Program-made: the position numbers and the translations under genes
The notes under the pieces: generated by a model
The model's database searches: none
What the model was told of the DNA's origin: nothing
Seen by the model: the letters and a program-made list of their open reading frames with translations, nothing else
NCBI GenBank assembly: GCA_937918905.1
Contig: CAKZSH010000327.1
Location: 1 to 37,168, forward strand
Source of the DNA: an uncultured Saprospiraceae bacterium
GTDB taxonomy: Bacteria > Bacteroidota > Bacteroidia > Chitinophagales > Saprospiraceae
Length of the DNA: 37,168 bases
Reading direction: 5' to 3'
Shown: piece by piece, positions 25,001-34,400 of the stretch
Numbering within the stretch: the first letter of the stretch is position 1
Layout of the letters: each line of letters begins with the position of its first letter

Positions 25001-26941
25001 ATTAACATTTGCCTTAAAATCAAAAACAGGTATGGAATCTACAAAATTGACAATTCCATTAAATGTAAAATCAATGTTTTTATCCTTGATGATAAAATCT
25101 CCATCAAATAAATTTTCTTTTAAATCACCATCCATTTTAAAATCATGGTAGGTATAATTTCGAAAGGTAAATTGATCCACATTGGCATCAATATTCGCTT
25201 GAGCAGTTGTTCGGGTCAAGCCTTTTCCATTTGTTATTTTTGAGGTCAAGGTAATCTTTCCTAATTGATCATCACCAATCCATCTCCCTAAATCAAAGTC
25301 CACCAAGTTCAATCCTCCTGAATATTCTGCTCCTGCTTTCCCTTTATTCAAATCTAAATTCATATCCATATCAGCAGTTCCAAGATCAGTTTTAAGTTTC
25401 CCATAGGCAACAAAATCAGCAAAGTACCCATCAAATCTTCCTTTGAAACTTACATTTCCTAACTTATTAAAATTAGCAGGTGGGTTAAAATTAGGAATGA
25501 GTTCTCTCAAAGACATGACATCCGATTCCAATTTATCAATACCGACATTTAATATTTCCGAACCTTTTTTTGTTAATTCTTTGGTATCAAAATCTCCTTC
25601 AAAAATCGTGTTTTTTCCAAGTACCAATTTCAAATCTCGTCCTCTAAGGCTATTGATATCTCCTTTTACAAATCCATCAATACGTATCACTTCATCAGAG
25701 TTGTTGGCAAAGAATTTATTCTTTTTAAGTTTTGGAGCAAAAGCGATGATGTCTCGAATTGCCACTTTGGATTGATCCAACTTTAAATTTAAGTTGACTT
25801 CATTTTCAAAATCTTTAAAACTTTTATACTCTCGATATGAAAAAATAATCGTGTCTTGAACTTGACTGTAAGGCGTAACTAAATTGACTCCATTCAATTG
25901 CGTTTTTCGAGAATTAATTTTCACTTCAGGAGCACTCAGATTCTCCAAAACAAAACCACTTTCATCCTTCGCAGAAAGCTGTTGAAGTTTTCCTACAAAA
26001 TCTAAATCTGACATTTTAAAACTGTCAATTGCAATTTGAATATCGAAAACTTCTAAATGGGTAAAATCCAACTCTTCGGCAGGAGTAGTTTTTGTTGGAG
26101 ACTTGCGGTAGTTATGTAGACTGAATTTTCCATCTCCAAAATCAAAATCATGGATGAGTAACTGAAATGGTTTGTACAAAGAATCCTTCGATAATTTTTT
26201 AGTTTCACCCACTTCTACTATTTGAGTAGAATCTTCTGGCAATGGATTTTTTTCGTAGGAATCTACTTCGACAAATGAATCCTCAAATTTAGCGGAGTTG
26301 ACAATAAAGAGATTATTTTGGAGATCAATATCTTCAATTTCAATGGTTCCTTTTTTTACAAAAATAAGCAACCGTTCTCCATTGATTTTATCGTCTTTCT
26401 CAAAAGAAACATTTTCTAAGTAAAGTTTTTCAGCATCAAAATAAAAAGGCTTTTTGGGTTTGTCTTCATTATCGGTTTTAGGAGGGAAAAGTTTCTCCAG
26501 TAATTGATTAAGATTATTTTTCTCTTCCCCAATATTACGATTAAGATTGAGCCTTGCATTTTGAAGCGTAATGTCACTCACTTCCAAATTACTTTTCACC
26601 AATGAAAATAAACTAGAATTAAAATTGACTACTAATTTTTCACTAAAGAGTAAGGTATCTCCATCATAGTCTTCAACATAAAAACTATCTAAAATGAGTT
26701 CGTCAAATATTTTAAAATTGATATGATCTAGTTCAACTTTCGCATCTAAGTCTTTGGAAAGTTTTTGGGTGAGTTTGTCAACGGCATAATTCTGAAAACC
26801 TTCAAATTGAAAAAGCATTGTTATCAACAACATCAGTAGGATAAAAACTCCAATCAGCCACAAAGCTCCTTGTAGCAACTTCGCTCCAAAAGATCTCTTT
26901 TTTGGAGTTGTTTTTTCTTCATTACTGTTGTCTTTTTCCAT
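22010..26941 (-). CDS. tamB: Translocation and assembly module protein TamB (DUF490)
   Basis: 1643 residues with one N-terminal membrane anchor (about 23-44, LQGALWLIGVFILLMLLITM), preceded by a basic cytoplasmic tail. Immediately after is the FEGFQNYAVDKLTQKLSKDL...VELDHINFKIFDELILDSFYVEDYDGDTLL segment typical of AsmA/TamB-like proteins. The long middle is a repetitive beta-helix. The last 450 or so residues form the DUF490 domain (GEVDATFNGRF, VPRGGEDIELHGLYTIAEGDYLFNWYNLVNKKFKVNRGGTIRWTGDPFGADINLDAYY, and DQNEMNRQVFGLMVIGSF). TamB-type proteins span the periplasm and help move phospholipid and insert outer-membrane proteins, with BamA/TamA. The size is usual for Bacteroidota. The YheT-like gene lies 94 bp upstream on the same strand. 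No tamA is in view. Confidence 0.93.
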   Translation of the reverse strand: MEKDNSNEEKTTPKKRSFGAKLLQGALWLIGVFILLMLLITMLFQFEGFQNYAVDKLTQKLSKDLDAKVELDHINFKIFDELILDSFYVEDYDGDTLLFSEKLVVNFNSSLFSLVKSNLEVSDITLQNARLNLNRNIGEEKNNLNQLLEKLFPPKTDNEDKPKKPFYFDAEKLYLENVSFEKDDKINGERLLIFVKKGTIEIEDIDLQNNLFIVNSAKFEDSFVEVDSYEKNPLPEDSTQIVEVGETKKLSKDSLYKPFQLLIHDFDFGDGKFSLHNYRKSPTKTTPAEELDFTHLEVFDIQIAIDSFKMSDLDFVGKLQQLSAKDESGFVLENLSAPEVKINSRKTQLNGVNLVTPYSQVQDTIIFSYREYKSFKDFENEVNLNLKLDQSKVAIRDIIAFAPKLKKNKFFANNSDEVIRIDGFVKGDINSLRGRDLKLVLGKNTIFEGDFDTKELTKKGSEILNVGIDKLESDVMSLRELIPNFNPPANFNKLGNVSFKGRFDGYFADFVAYGKLKTDLGTADMDMNLDLNKGKAGAEYSGGLNLVDFDLGRWIGDDQLGKITLTSKITNGKGLTRTTAQANIDANVDQFTFRNYTYHDFKMDGDLKENLFDGDFIIKDKNIDFTFNGIVNFVDSIPVFDFKANVNTLNLSKLNLAKQDLAISGEMDLNITDINISNLKGNAEFRNLSMIKDGKEKYTIDTLYFSSLFDAQRQRILSAESELFKGKIKGDYDIEEVLDVFTFFIEKNHPEVAQKLGITGKRKVINSKAFDFDIEIIDSKNFTHLINPKLDTIKNLFVIGSYDGYNEKIDVKLDVEEITYDKIELGNIHWDSKATTTTGSLVSSQPFYAIINNNNIPEINLSTELNKDTVLFSIGASGERKTFDQFDIGGKLFFADGGFNISLNNKDLMLFGEEWTIAENNFIQLGKRVLQTENFVLENRDRIVSINDIDKKGLHLRLENFNTGFIDSIWNYRQLDFAGNYSVDVKAKDIYEMKDFEALIFSDTFLVNGDDWGELKVNVDLADLKSEALVDFNITRNLREMSLKGFYILPSTKKTLTQKTYEPNYFEFKLNLFNYPLNISEYFIGQHVSDTEGFVNMDVDLNGFPKKINSSGNAQIIGGGITVNYLNVRYSFGSEENPTNVKINNSLFDFSGNRMTDKFGNIATVQGGITHAHLRYPGLDARIYSDRLLVLDTDKFDNPLYYGQGIGEVDATFNGRFQKVDVDVKAKTGKGSKMSIPVEYGQNNSSEITFIRFGKKDSEEEKTSVGREARGMEVTMKVDMTEDCEVSLIFDERAGEVVRGSGTGPLTMIVPRGGEDIELHGLYTIAEGDYLFNWYNLVNKKFKVNRGGTIRWTGDPFGADINLDAYYDQFKTSTYNFIQEYIELANDDLKASARKIANVDLKMNLSGDLLKPDIKFDITFPALANGSIKNYVDTKLRILRQDQNEMNRQVFGLMVIGSFLPSGQDALDGSELTASGINTVSEYLSTRLSMYVTELLSEAFSESGFISGVDFNIAYNVYESGQVNLDPQGGGDNLILTGSEMQVNFSPQFKNDRWVLDGSVTRSTGNASGEVFVGGDFALEYFLTDDRRFKVRFYQRFDQALEGGARNRTGFGINYRRQFNTFGEFFKNMKRAAKKSTPKKTDF

Positions 26942-26989
26942 ACTTCTTTAACAAATTGTCCTCAATATTCCTTAATCTCAATTAAACTC

Positions 26990-26997
26990 CAAAAATA
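26990..26997 (-). promoter_or_regulatory. -7-like box TATTTTTG before tamB
   Basis: The complement reads TATTTTTG, an exact TAnnTTTG, 48 nt upstream of the tamB ATG; no TTG is at -33. It suggests tamB may have its own promoter in the 94-bp gap after the YheT-like gene. Confidence 0.35.
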
Positions 26998-27035
26998 GGA
27001 ATTTAGATACGAAAAATGACTTAATTAACGAAGTT

Positions 27036-27998
27036 TTAACCCTCTTGCATCACAAATTCCATCACCCTTTCTTCTGACCAATAATAGCCTTGAGAATTGA
27101 ACTGAAAAAATCCTACATGTCCTCCATGTTTGGGGGTCAACAAAAACAAATTAGGATTCCTTTCAACATGAGCATATGGATAGGAAGTTTCACTTAAAAA
27201 AGAGTCATCCAAAGCACTTAAAATCAATGTTGGAATTTTAATGTTATCTAAAAAAAATATACTCGAACTTCTATACCAATAATCTTCTGCACTTTCAAAT
27301 CCATGTACGGGTGCTGTAAATGCTCCATCGAAATCAGTAAAATCTTTTGCTCCTAAAATCTTAGTTGCATCGAGGTCAGGATAAAGGTGTTTTTTAGCTT
27401 TGAATTTATCTTTTAGGGAAATTAAAAACCGACGTAGGTAAATGAAATTTTGTCTACGATTAATTACGGCAACACTTTCTGTCAAATCAGTCGGAACAGA
27501 AATGCCAACTATTTTTTTCACTTCAACAGGAATTTGATCTCCAAGTTCTCCTCCATATTTTAAAACAATATTGCCTCCAAGGCTAAATCCAACGATTATA
27601 ATTTCTTTGTAATTGTATTGTTTTAAAATAGTTTTTACGACAAAATCTAAATCTGAAGTTTGTCCGCTATGATAATTTATTCTTCCTAAATTGGGCTCAC
27701 CTGAGCATCCTCTCAAATTAATTGCCACAGCATCAAATTCATTATCATTGAATATTTTCACCATTCCTTTGATATAATTGCTATCAGAAGATCCTTCCAA
27801 CCCATGAATGGTAATCAATAGTTTTTGACTACTTTTTTTTAACCAATCCAAATCCAAAAAATCGCCATCAGGAGTATCCCATCTTTCTCTCTGATAGTTG
27901 ACCTTTATCTTTCTAAACAACGATGGATATATGGTAGCGAAATAATGATTTTTAAAAATAAAAGGAGGATTGTATTTTTCAGGTTTGAATACTGGCAT
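27036..27998 (-). CDS. YheT-family alpha/beta hydrolase
   Basis: 320 residues from the ATG complementary to 27996-27998 (MPVFKPEKYNPPFIFKNHYFATIYPSL). The frame opens 19 codons earlier, but the -7-like box at 28032-28039 would lie inside that extension. Landmarks of the YheT/ABHD1-3 family are present: the N-terminal 'P-F-x-x-x-N-x-H-x-x-T-I-Y-P' type segment, ITIHGLEGSS (63-71, oxyanion region) and NLRGCSGEPN (94-103). The nucleophile elbow GFSLGGN has Ser139; the Asp is in LSALDDSFLS and the His in KHGGHVGFF. The triad is complete. Relatives are esterases or lipases of uncertain natural substrate. No signal peptide is seen. It is followed by tamB after 94 bp. Confidence 0.88.
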   Translation of the reverse strand: MPVFKPEKYNPPFIFKNHYFATIYPSLFRKIKVNYQRERWDTPDGDFLDLDWLKKSSQKLLITIHGLEGSSDSNYIKGMVKIFNDNEFDAVAINLRGCSGEPNLGRINYHSGQTSDLDFVVKTILKQYNYKEIIIVGFSLGGNIVLKYGGELGDQIPVEVKKIVGISVPTDLTESVAVINRRQNFIYLRRFLISLKDKFKAKKHLYPDLDATKILGAKDFTDFDGAFTAPVHGFESAEDYWYRSSSIFFLDNIKIPTLILSALDDSFLSETSYPYAHVERNPNLFLLTPKHGGHVGFFQFNSQGYYWSEERVMEFVMQEG

Positions 27999-28416
27999 TG
28001 GAAAAAAAGATTTTTTTTGGATTTGAAACAGCAAAATTAAAGAAAAACAGGTCATAATAAAAAACTAAGAAAGGATTTGCACAAGACCTTGAAAAAGTGG
28101 ATAAGTGAATTGGTTAAATCGTTAATCAGGTTATCTCAACAGCCGAATTCTAATTCTTATAATCCCAAAAACTTACAAGGAATCTTTTAATAAAATTTTA
28201 TAACTTAGTGCAAGTTTACGACCTATCACCTAATTTAAAAAATCACATCTAATAAAGCTATCCTTCTAAAACAAAAACTTTTTTTTGTAAAGTACCCTTT
28301 TCTTAAAAAATAACCATAACTCATTGATAAACAATGCTTTATGATGATAATTATTCGCCACACACTTATTTTTTTTTCACAAAACATTTTCCAAAAACTA
28401 TAAAACAAACTAAAAT
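27999..28416. other. Divergent intergenic region
   Basis: 418 bp between the YheT-like gene (minus) and the giant surface-protein gene (plus). It is very AT-rich. No long palindrome is present here, in contrast to most gaps in the window. Apart from the minus-strand -7-like box at 28032-28039, I find no exact TAnnTTTG for the plus-strand gene and no small gene I can support. Confidence 0.5.
28032..28039 (-). promoter_or_regulatory. -7-like box TAATTTTG before the YheT-like gene
   Basis: The complement reads TAATTTTG, an exact TAnnTTTG, 33 nt upstream of the chosen ATG; no TTG at -33. It supports the shorter start, since transcription would begin inside the longer open frame. Confidence 0.35.
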
Positions 28417-31400
28417 ATGCGAATTTTTTACCTTGCATTTTTCCTTCTTTTTTCAAGTACTATTTTTGGTCAACAAAATGATTGTATTAATGCTCAAGTT
28501 GTCTGTATCAATGAAAATATTGTATTCAATCCCAATGGAGCAGGTATAGATGATTTTGCGAATCCAAATAATTCGAGTGGTTGTTTAGCTACGGGAGAAC
28601 ACTCCTCAGCATGGTATTATTTTGAGATTGAAGCTACAGCTCCTCCTAATCAAACCTTAGATTTTGCAATTGATCCAACTGGAGGTGCGGGGCAAGATTA
28701 TGACTTTGCGGTTTTTGGTCCAAATCTTCCTTGTTCTAATTTGGGTTCACCGATTCGATGTTCCTATGCAGGGCCAGGATGTGCATTTTGCCCTAGTACA
28801 GGTGTAGGAAATGGAACAAATGATCTCTCTGAAGGTGCTGGAGGAGATGGTTTTGTTATGTCCTTAACGGTTCAACCAGGAGAAGGTTATTTTTTGTTGG
28901 TAGATAACTTTGCTAACAATGGAATTGGATTTAATTTATCATGGTCAGGTTCCGCTTTAGATGATTTAGATTGTAATGCAGAGATACCTTGTGATTTAAT
29001 TGCTGATGCAGGAACTAACCAAAGTGCTTGTTCTGGAGATAGTAATATTACTTTGAGCGGAAGTGCAAATGGATCTCAAGGCGGAGAAACCTATTCGTGG
29101 GTAGGTAGCAATGGATCAACAGCTTACTTGGATAATCCAAACTCTTCAAATCCTACCGTAACTATTCCAAGTGGTGTATCTGGAACTTTTGATTTTACCT
29201 TAACTGTTAACGAATCAGATTGTACTGATGATGCAATGGTTTCTTTAACCGTCAACCCTTTACCAATAGTAACGGTAAATGGGCCACCCTCTTTATGTGA
29301 TGATGCACAAGTGGCAACGATAACAGGATTACCTTCTGGAGGTACTTGGAGTCCTAATGCACCAAACGGATTTTTTGATCCTTCCTCTTCTGGAAGTGGC
29401 CCGCATATAATCGAATATACTTATACTGATAATAATGGATGCTCGGATATGGCAACTACCACTATAAATGTGAATCCTTCTCCTATTGTTTCTATACAAC
29501 CTTTTAATACTAATTTATGTACTGAGGATAATCCCATTACGCTTAATGGATCACCAGCAGGAGGAACTTGGTCAGGTGATGTCAACAATGGTGCTATTTT
29601 TCCAAGCCTATTAGGAGTTGGTAGTTATTCAGTAACTTATTCCTTTACCAATGCAGAAGGATGCTCAGATATGACAACTACAAATTTTACGATTTTTCCT
29701 AATCCCGATGTAGTTATTCAAGATCCTGGAGTTTTATGTGAAAATGGAAATCCTGTAATTTTGCAAGCTACACCTTCTGGTGGTACTTGGGGAGGTAATG
29801 GCACAGGAGGTGTTTTCGACCCCGGTAATTTTCCTCCAGGAACATATCCTGTAACTTATACTGCTGGACAGTTTAACTGTAATACGGAAGAAACAATTAA
29901 TATTCAAGTAACTGCTGCTCCATTCGTTCTTATGGATCAGATTCCTGATTTGTGTACAAGTAGCCCAAACTTTACTATTGGTGCAAATCCTCCTGGTGGA
30001 ACTTGGGGATCAAGTACTCCAGGTGGAGTAATTAACCCCAGTAATTTAGGTTCAGGTAATCATGTTGCGACTTATACTTATACTTCTGCACAAGGTTGTA
30101 CCGTTACAAGTCCTCAAAGTTTTTCGATTCTTGAACCACCAAGTGTTTCTATTACACCTATCGGAGATTTATGTGCAGGTGGACTTCCACAAACCTTAAC
30201 GGGAACGCCTTCTGGAGGTACTTGGAGTAGCAATGCTCCTGGTGGAGTCTTTGACCCTTCTTCTGCAACCCCCGGAACATATACTGTAACCTATACTTAT
30301 ACCGATCAAAATACTGGATGTGATGGTAGTGATGATTTAAGTATTCAAGTTGTAGATGGTCCTTCGGTAACCATTACTGGAAATAATACTTTTTGCGATA
30401 ATAGTACAAATGTTTTAGGAACGACAGGAACATTTAATAACTATGTTTGGTCAAATGGTGGCACTTCAAGTTCTATTTCTATAACTACCCAAGGTACTTA
30501 TACTGTAACTGTAACAGATGGAAGTGGATGTACTGGAACAGATCAAATTTCAGTTAGTATTTTACCTGAATTGGCCCCTACTGTATCTGGTAATACATCT
30601 GTATGCCAAGGTATTAATACTTCATTAACGGTGGATGGAACTTATTCTACTTATCAATGGTCCAATGCTCAATCTACAAATTCAATCTCAGTTGGAGCAG
30701 GAACTTATACCGTTACTGTAACAGATGCAACGGGTTGTACAGGTAGTGAAGTTGTTAATGTAATTAGTAATAATTCCCCTACTCCTACCATGGAGGGAAC
30801 ACCAAGTTTTTGTAATGGAGGAAGTACCACTTTGAATACGCAAACTTTTAGTGGGTACCAATGGTCAAATAATACTTCTGGTTCTTTTATTAATGTAACT
30901 ACTGCTGGAACTTATACCGTAACAGTTACTGATACCAACGGTTGTACTGGTACGATTGACCAAGTGGTTACCGAAAATACGGCTGAAGTTCCTATGTTTA
31001 GTGGAAACACTTCATTCTGTATTGGAGAAAGTATCACTTTAAGTACGGTGAACTCCTACAATAATTATTCCTGGTCAACTGGTGATGATTCTCCTTTTGT
31101 AATTGTTTCTCAAAGTGGAATGATCGGAGTGACCATAACGGATGCCAATGGTTGTCAAAATGAAAATTCAGTTATGATTACTGAAAGTCCTTCTCCTAAT
31201 CCTGAGATTATGGGAAACACCACTTTTTGTAACAATGCAAATACAACTTTAAGTTTACCTAGTAATTTCACGGATTATGTGTGGAGCAATGGTACTTCTA
31301 ACAATCCAATTACGGTAACTCAAGCGGGTACTTTTACCGTCACCGTCACCGATGCAAATGGCTGTACAGGCGTCGATCAAATTTCAGTAGCCATCACTCC

Positions 31401-34400
31401 TGAATTAGAACCAACAGTATCAGGTGGGCTTTCGATTTGCGATGGAACAAATACCACATTGACCGTTGATGGTACTTATGTTGATTATATTTGGTCAAAC
31501 TCCGAAACAACAAGTTCCGTTTCTCTAGGAATGGCTGGAACTTATACGGTGACAGTAACTGATGCAAGTGGTTGTACAGGTAGTGAATCTGTTGTAATCA
31601 ATACGAACTCTACTCCTACAGTTACCATAAATGGAATACCCAATTTCTGTACAGGTGGTTCTACTGATTTGAATACCGAGGTCTTTGATGAATATATATG
31701 GTCTAGTGGAGAAACGGTACAACAAATTTCAGTTTCAACTGCTGGAACTTATACCGTAACAGTAACTGATTCCAATGGCTGTACTGCTGAAACTCAATTA
31801 GATGTTTTGGAAAATACAATAGCTCCACCTACTATTACTGGGGATTTAGCATATTGTGCAGGAAATGAAGCCACCTTAACCGCAGAGGGGAATTTCAGTT
31901 CATACATATGGACAACTGGTGAAACTACAAACTCTATTTCTGTTGCTCAAACTGGAAATATTGGAGTAACCGTCACGGATGCTAATGGTTGTGAAAGTGA
32001 ACAAAGTGTGATGTTAACTGAAAATGCTTTACCTACTCCTATGATTGTTGGCGCAACAAATATTTGTAACAATGCTACTACAATTCTGGATGCAAGTGAT
32101 CCAAACATTACCTCTTATATGTGGTCAAATGGTCAAACAACGAGTTCCATTTTAGTGGATCAAGCTGGAACCTATTCTGTTGATGTAACGGATGTCAATG
32201 GCTGTGTTGGAACAAATCAAGTTACCGTTTCCATCACCGCTGAATTAGAACCTACTCTTTCAGGTATATTTGAATTTTGCGATGGAGGAACAGGTTTAGT
32301 TGAAGCCGAAGCGGGGTATGATTCTTATCTCTGGTCAGATATGACTAATGGACAATCCATTTCCCCTACAACATCTGGAACTTATACCGTAACAGTAACG
32401 GATGCCACAGGATGTACAGGTTCAGCTGAAATGGACGTAACCGAATTTGATATTCCAGAACCTCAAATAAGTGGGTCAACTTCTTTCTGTACGGGTTCAA
32501 GTACAACGCTTGATGTGCCTGGTACATGGTCAAGTTTTATTTGGTCAGAAAGTTCAACGACCTCAAGTATTACGGTTTCAAGTCCTGGGACTTATACGGT
32601 AACAGTAACGGATGCCGCAGGATGTGAAGGAACCGCTAGTGTTGATATTGAAGAAAGTACTTCACTAAATCCTGTCATTGTTGGTAATCTTGGATTTTGT
32701 CCAAATGGAACAACTCCCTTGGATGCAGGTGTAGGATTTTCTACGTATGTATGGTCAAATGGAGAAACAGGACAAATTATAAATGTAGGAACTGTTGGAG
32801 ATTTTACAGTAACAGTAAGTGATGCATCTGGTTGTATGGGAACGGCTACTGCTTCTGTTTTGGAAAATGTACCTCCTGCGCTTTCAATTATAGGGCAAGC
32901 TTCTTTCTGTACAGGTTCGAATACTACTCTTAATGCGGGTGATGATTTTGATAGTTATATATGGTCAAATGGAGAAACTACTCAAATGCTTACCGTTGAT
33001 CAAGCTGGAACCTACACCGTAACAGTAACAGATACAAATGGCTGTGCGGGCGAAAGTTTTATAGATGTTCAAGAACTAGCCAACCTCGATCCTGCAATTG
33101 ATGGGCCAACTGATCTATGCGAAGGCACTACTATTTCAATTGCAGCAGCAACAGGTTTTGAAACATACGCTTGGTCTGATGGAGTCACCACTACTGAAAG
33201 TATTGAAATTACTTCCGCAGGTTCTTACACCGTAACGGTTACAGATGCGAACGGATGTGATGGTGAAGAAACTTATATTATTTCTGAAAATGCAAATCCT
33301 CAACCTACCATTTTAGGTGAGGAAGCTTTTTGCCCAACTGAATCAACAAGTCTTTCCTCTGATGGAACTTACACGAATTACGAATGGTCAGATGGTACAA
33401 TGAATGATAATATTGTAGCGAGTACAGTTGGAACTTATACACTTACGGTGACTGATGCCAATGGATGTATCGGAATAGATGAAATTATAATAACGGAATT
33501 AATTGCTCCGTCCACTATCATTTTAGGAACACCTTCATTTTGTCCAAATGAAAATACGATACTAGATGGAGGGAATGGCTTTGCGGATTATATTTGGTCA
33601 AATGGAGCAACGTCTCAAATGCTTACTGTTGACCAAGCTGGAACTTATACCGTAACGGTAACGAATGCTGAAGGTTGTACCAACCTTGCTCAAGTTATGG
33701 TAGAAGAAAATGTTCCTCCTTCGCCAGTCATCAATGGTGCGACTTCATTCTGTTCAGATCTTTCTACCACCTTGGATGCAACTGGAAATTACACCAATTA
33801 TCTTTGGTCAGATAATTCAACTGATCCTACTTTGGAGGTGGATGAAAGTGGAACTTATGCTGTAACGGTAACCGATGCCAATGGATGCCAAGGAATGACT
33901 GAAGTCACAGTAACTGAAACCACCTCTCTCCTACCAGCCATTACAGGTACTCCTAATTTTTGTCCAAATGAAACTACTTTAATTCAAGCGGAATTAGGAT
34001 ATGATACTTACGAATGGTCAGATGGAACCATGGATTCTGAACTTTCAGTTTCATTAGCTGGAACCTACACGGTGACGGTGACAGATGCAAGTGGATGTCA
34101 AGGTACCAATGAAGTTGATGTTTTACAAAATACTCCACCTACTCCAAATGTATTAGGATCAGCAACTTTTTGTACTGGTTTTTCAAGTACATTAAGTGTG
34201 GATGGAGTTTATGATACTTATGTATGGTCGGATAATTCAACTGATCCTACTTTAGAAGTAAATGCTGATGGAATTTATTTTGTAACCGTAACAGATGCGA
34301 ATGGCTGTACAGGAGTTAACTCTCTTCAAGTTACGGAAAGTGCAGAATTACAACCGAGTATTCAAGCTCCTCCTTCCTTCTGTACAGGAACTACGGCAAC

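Noticed and set aside
28056..28416. Small minus-strand frame 28235-28456 upstream of the giant gene
   Set aside because: It overlaps the giant gene's signal peptide region, is Lys/Phe/Ile-rich from AT-rich DNA, and has no homologous features.
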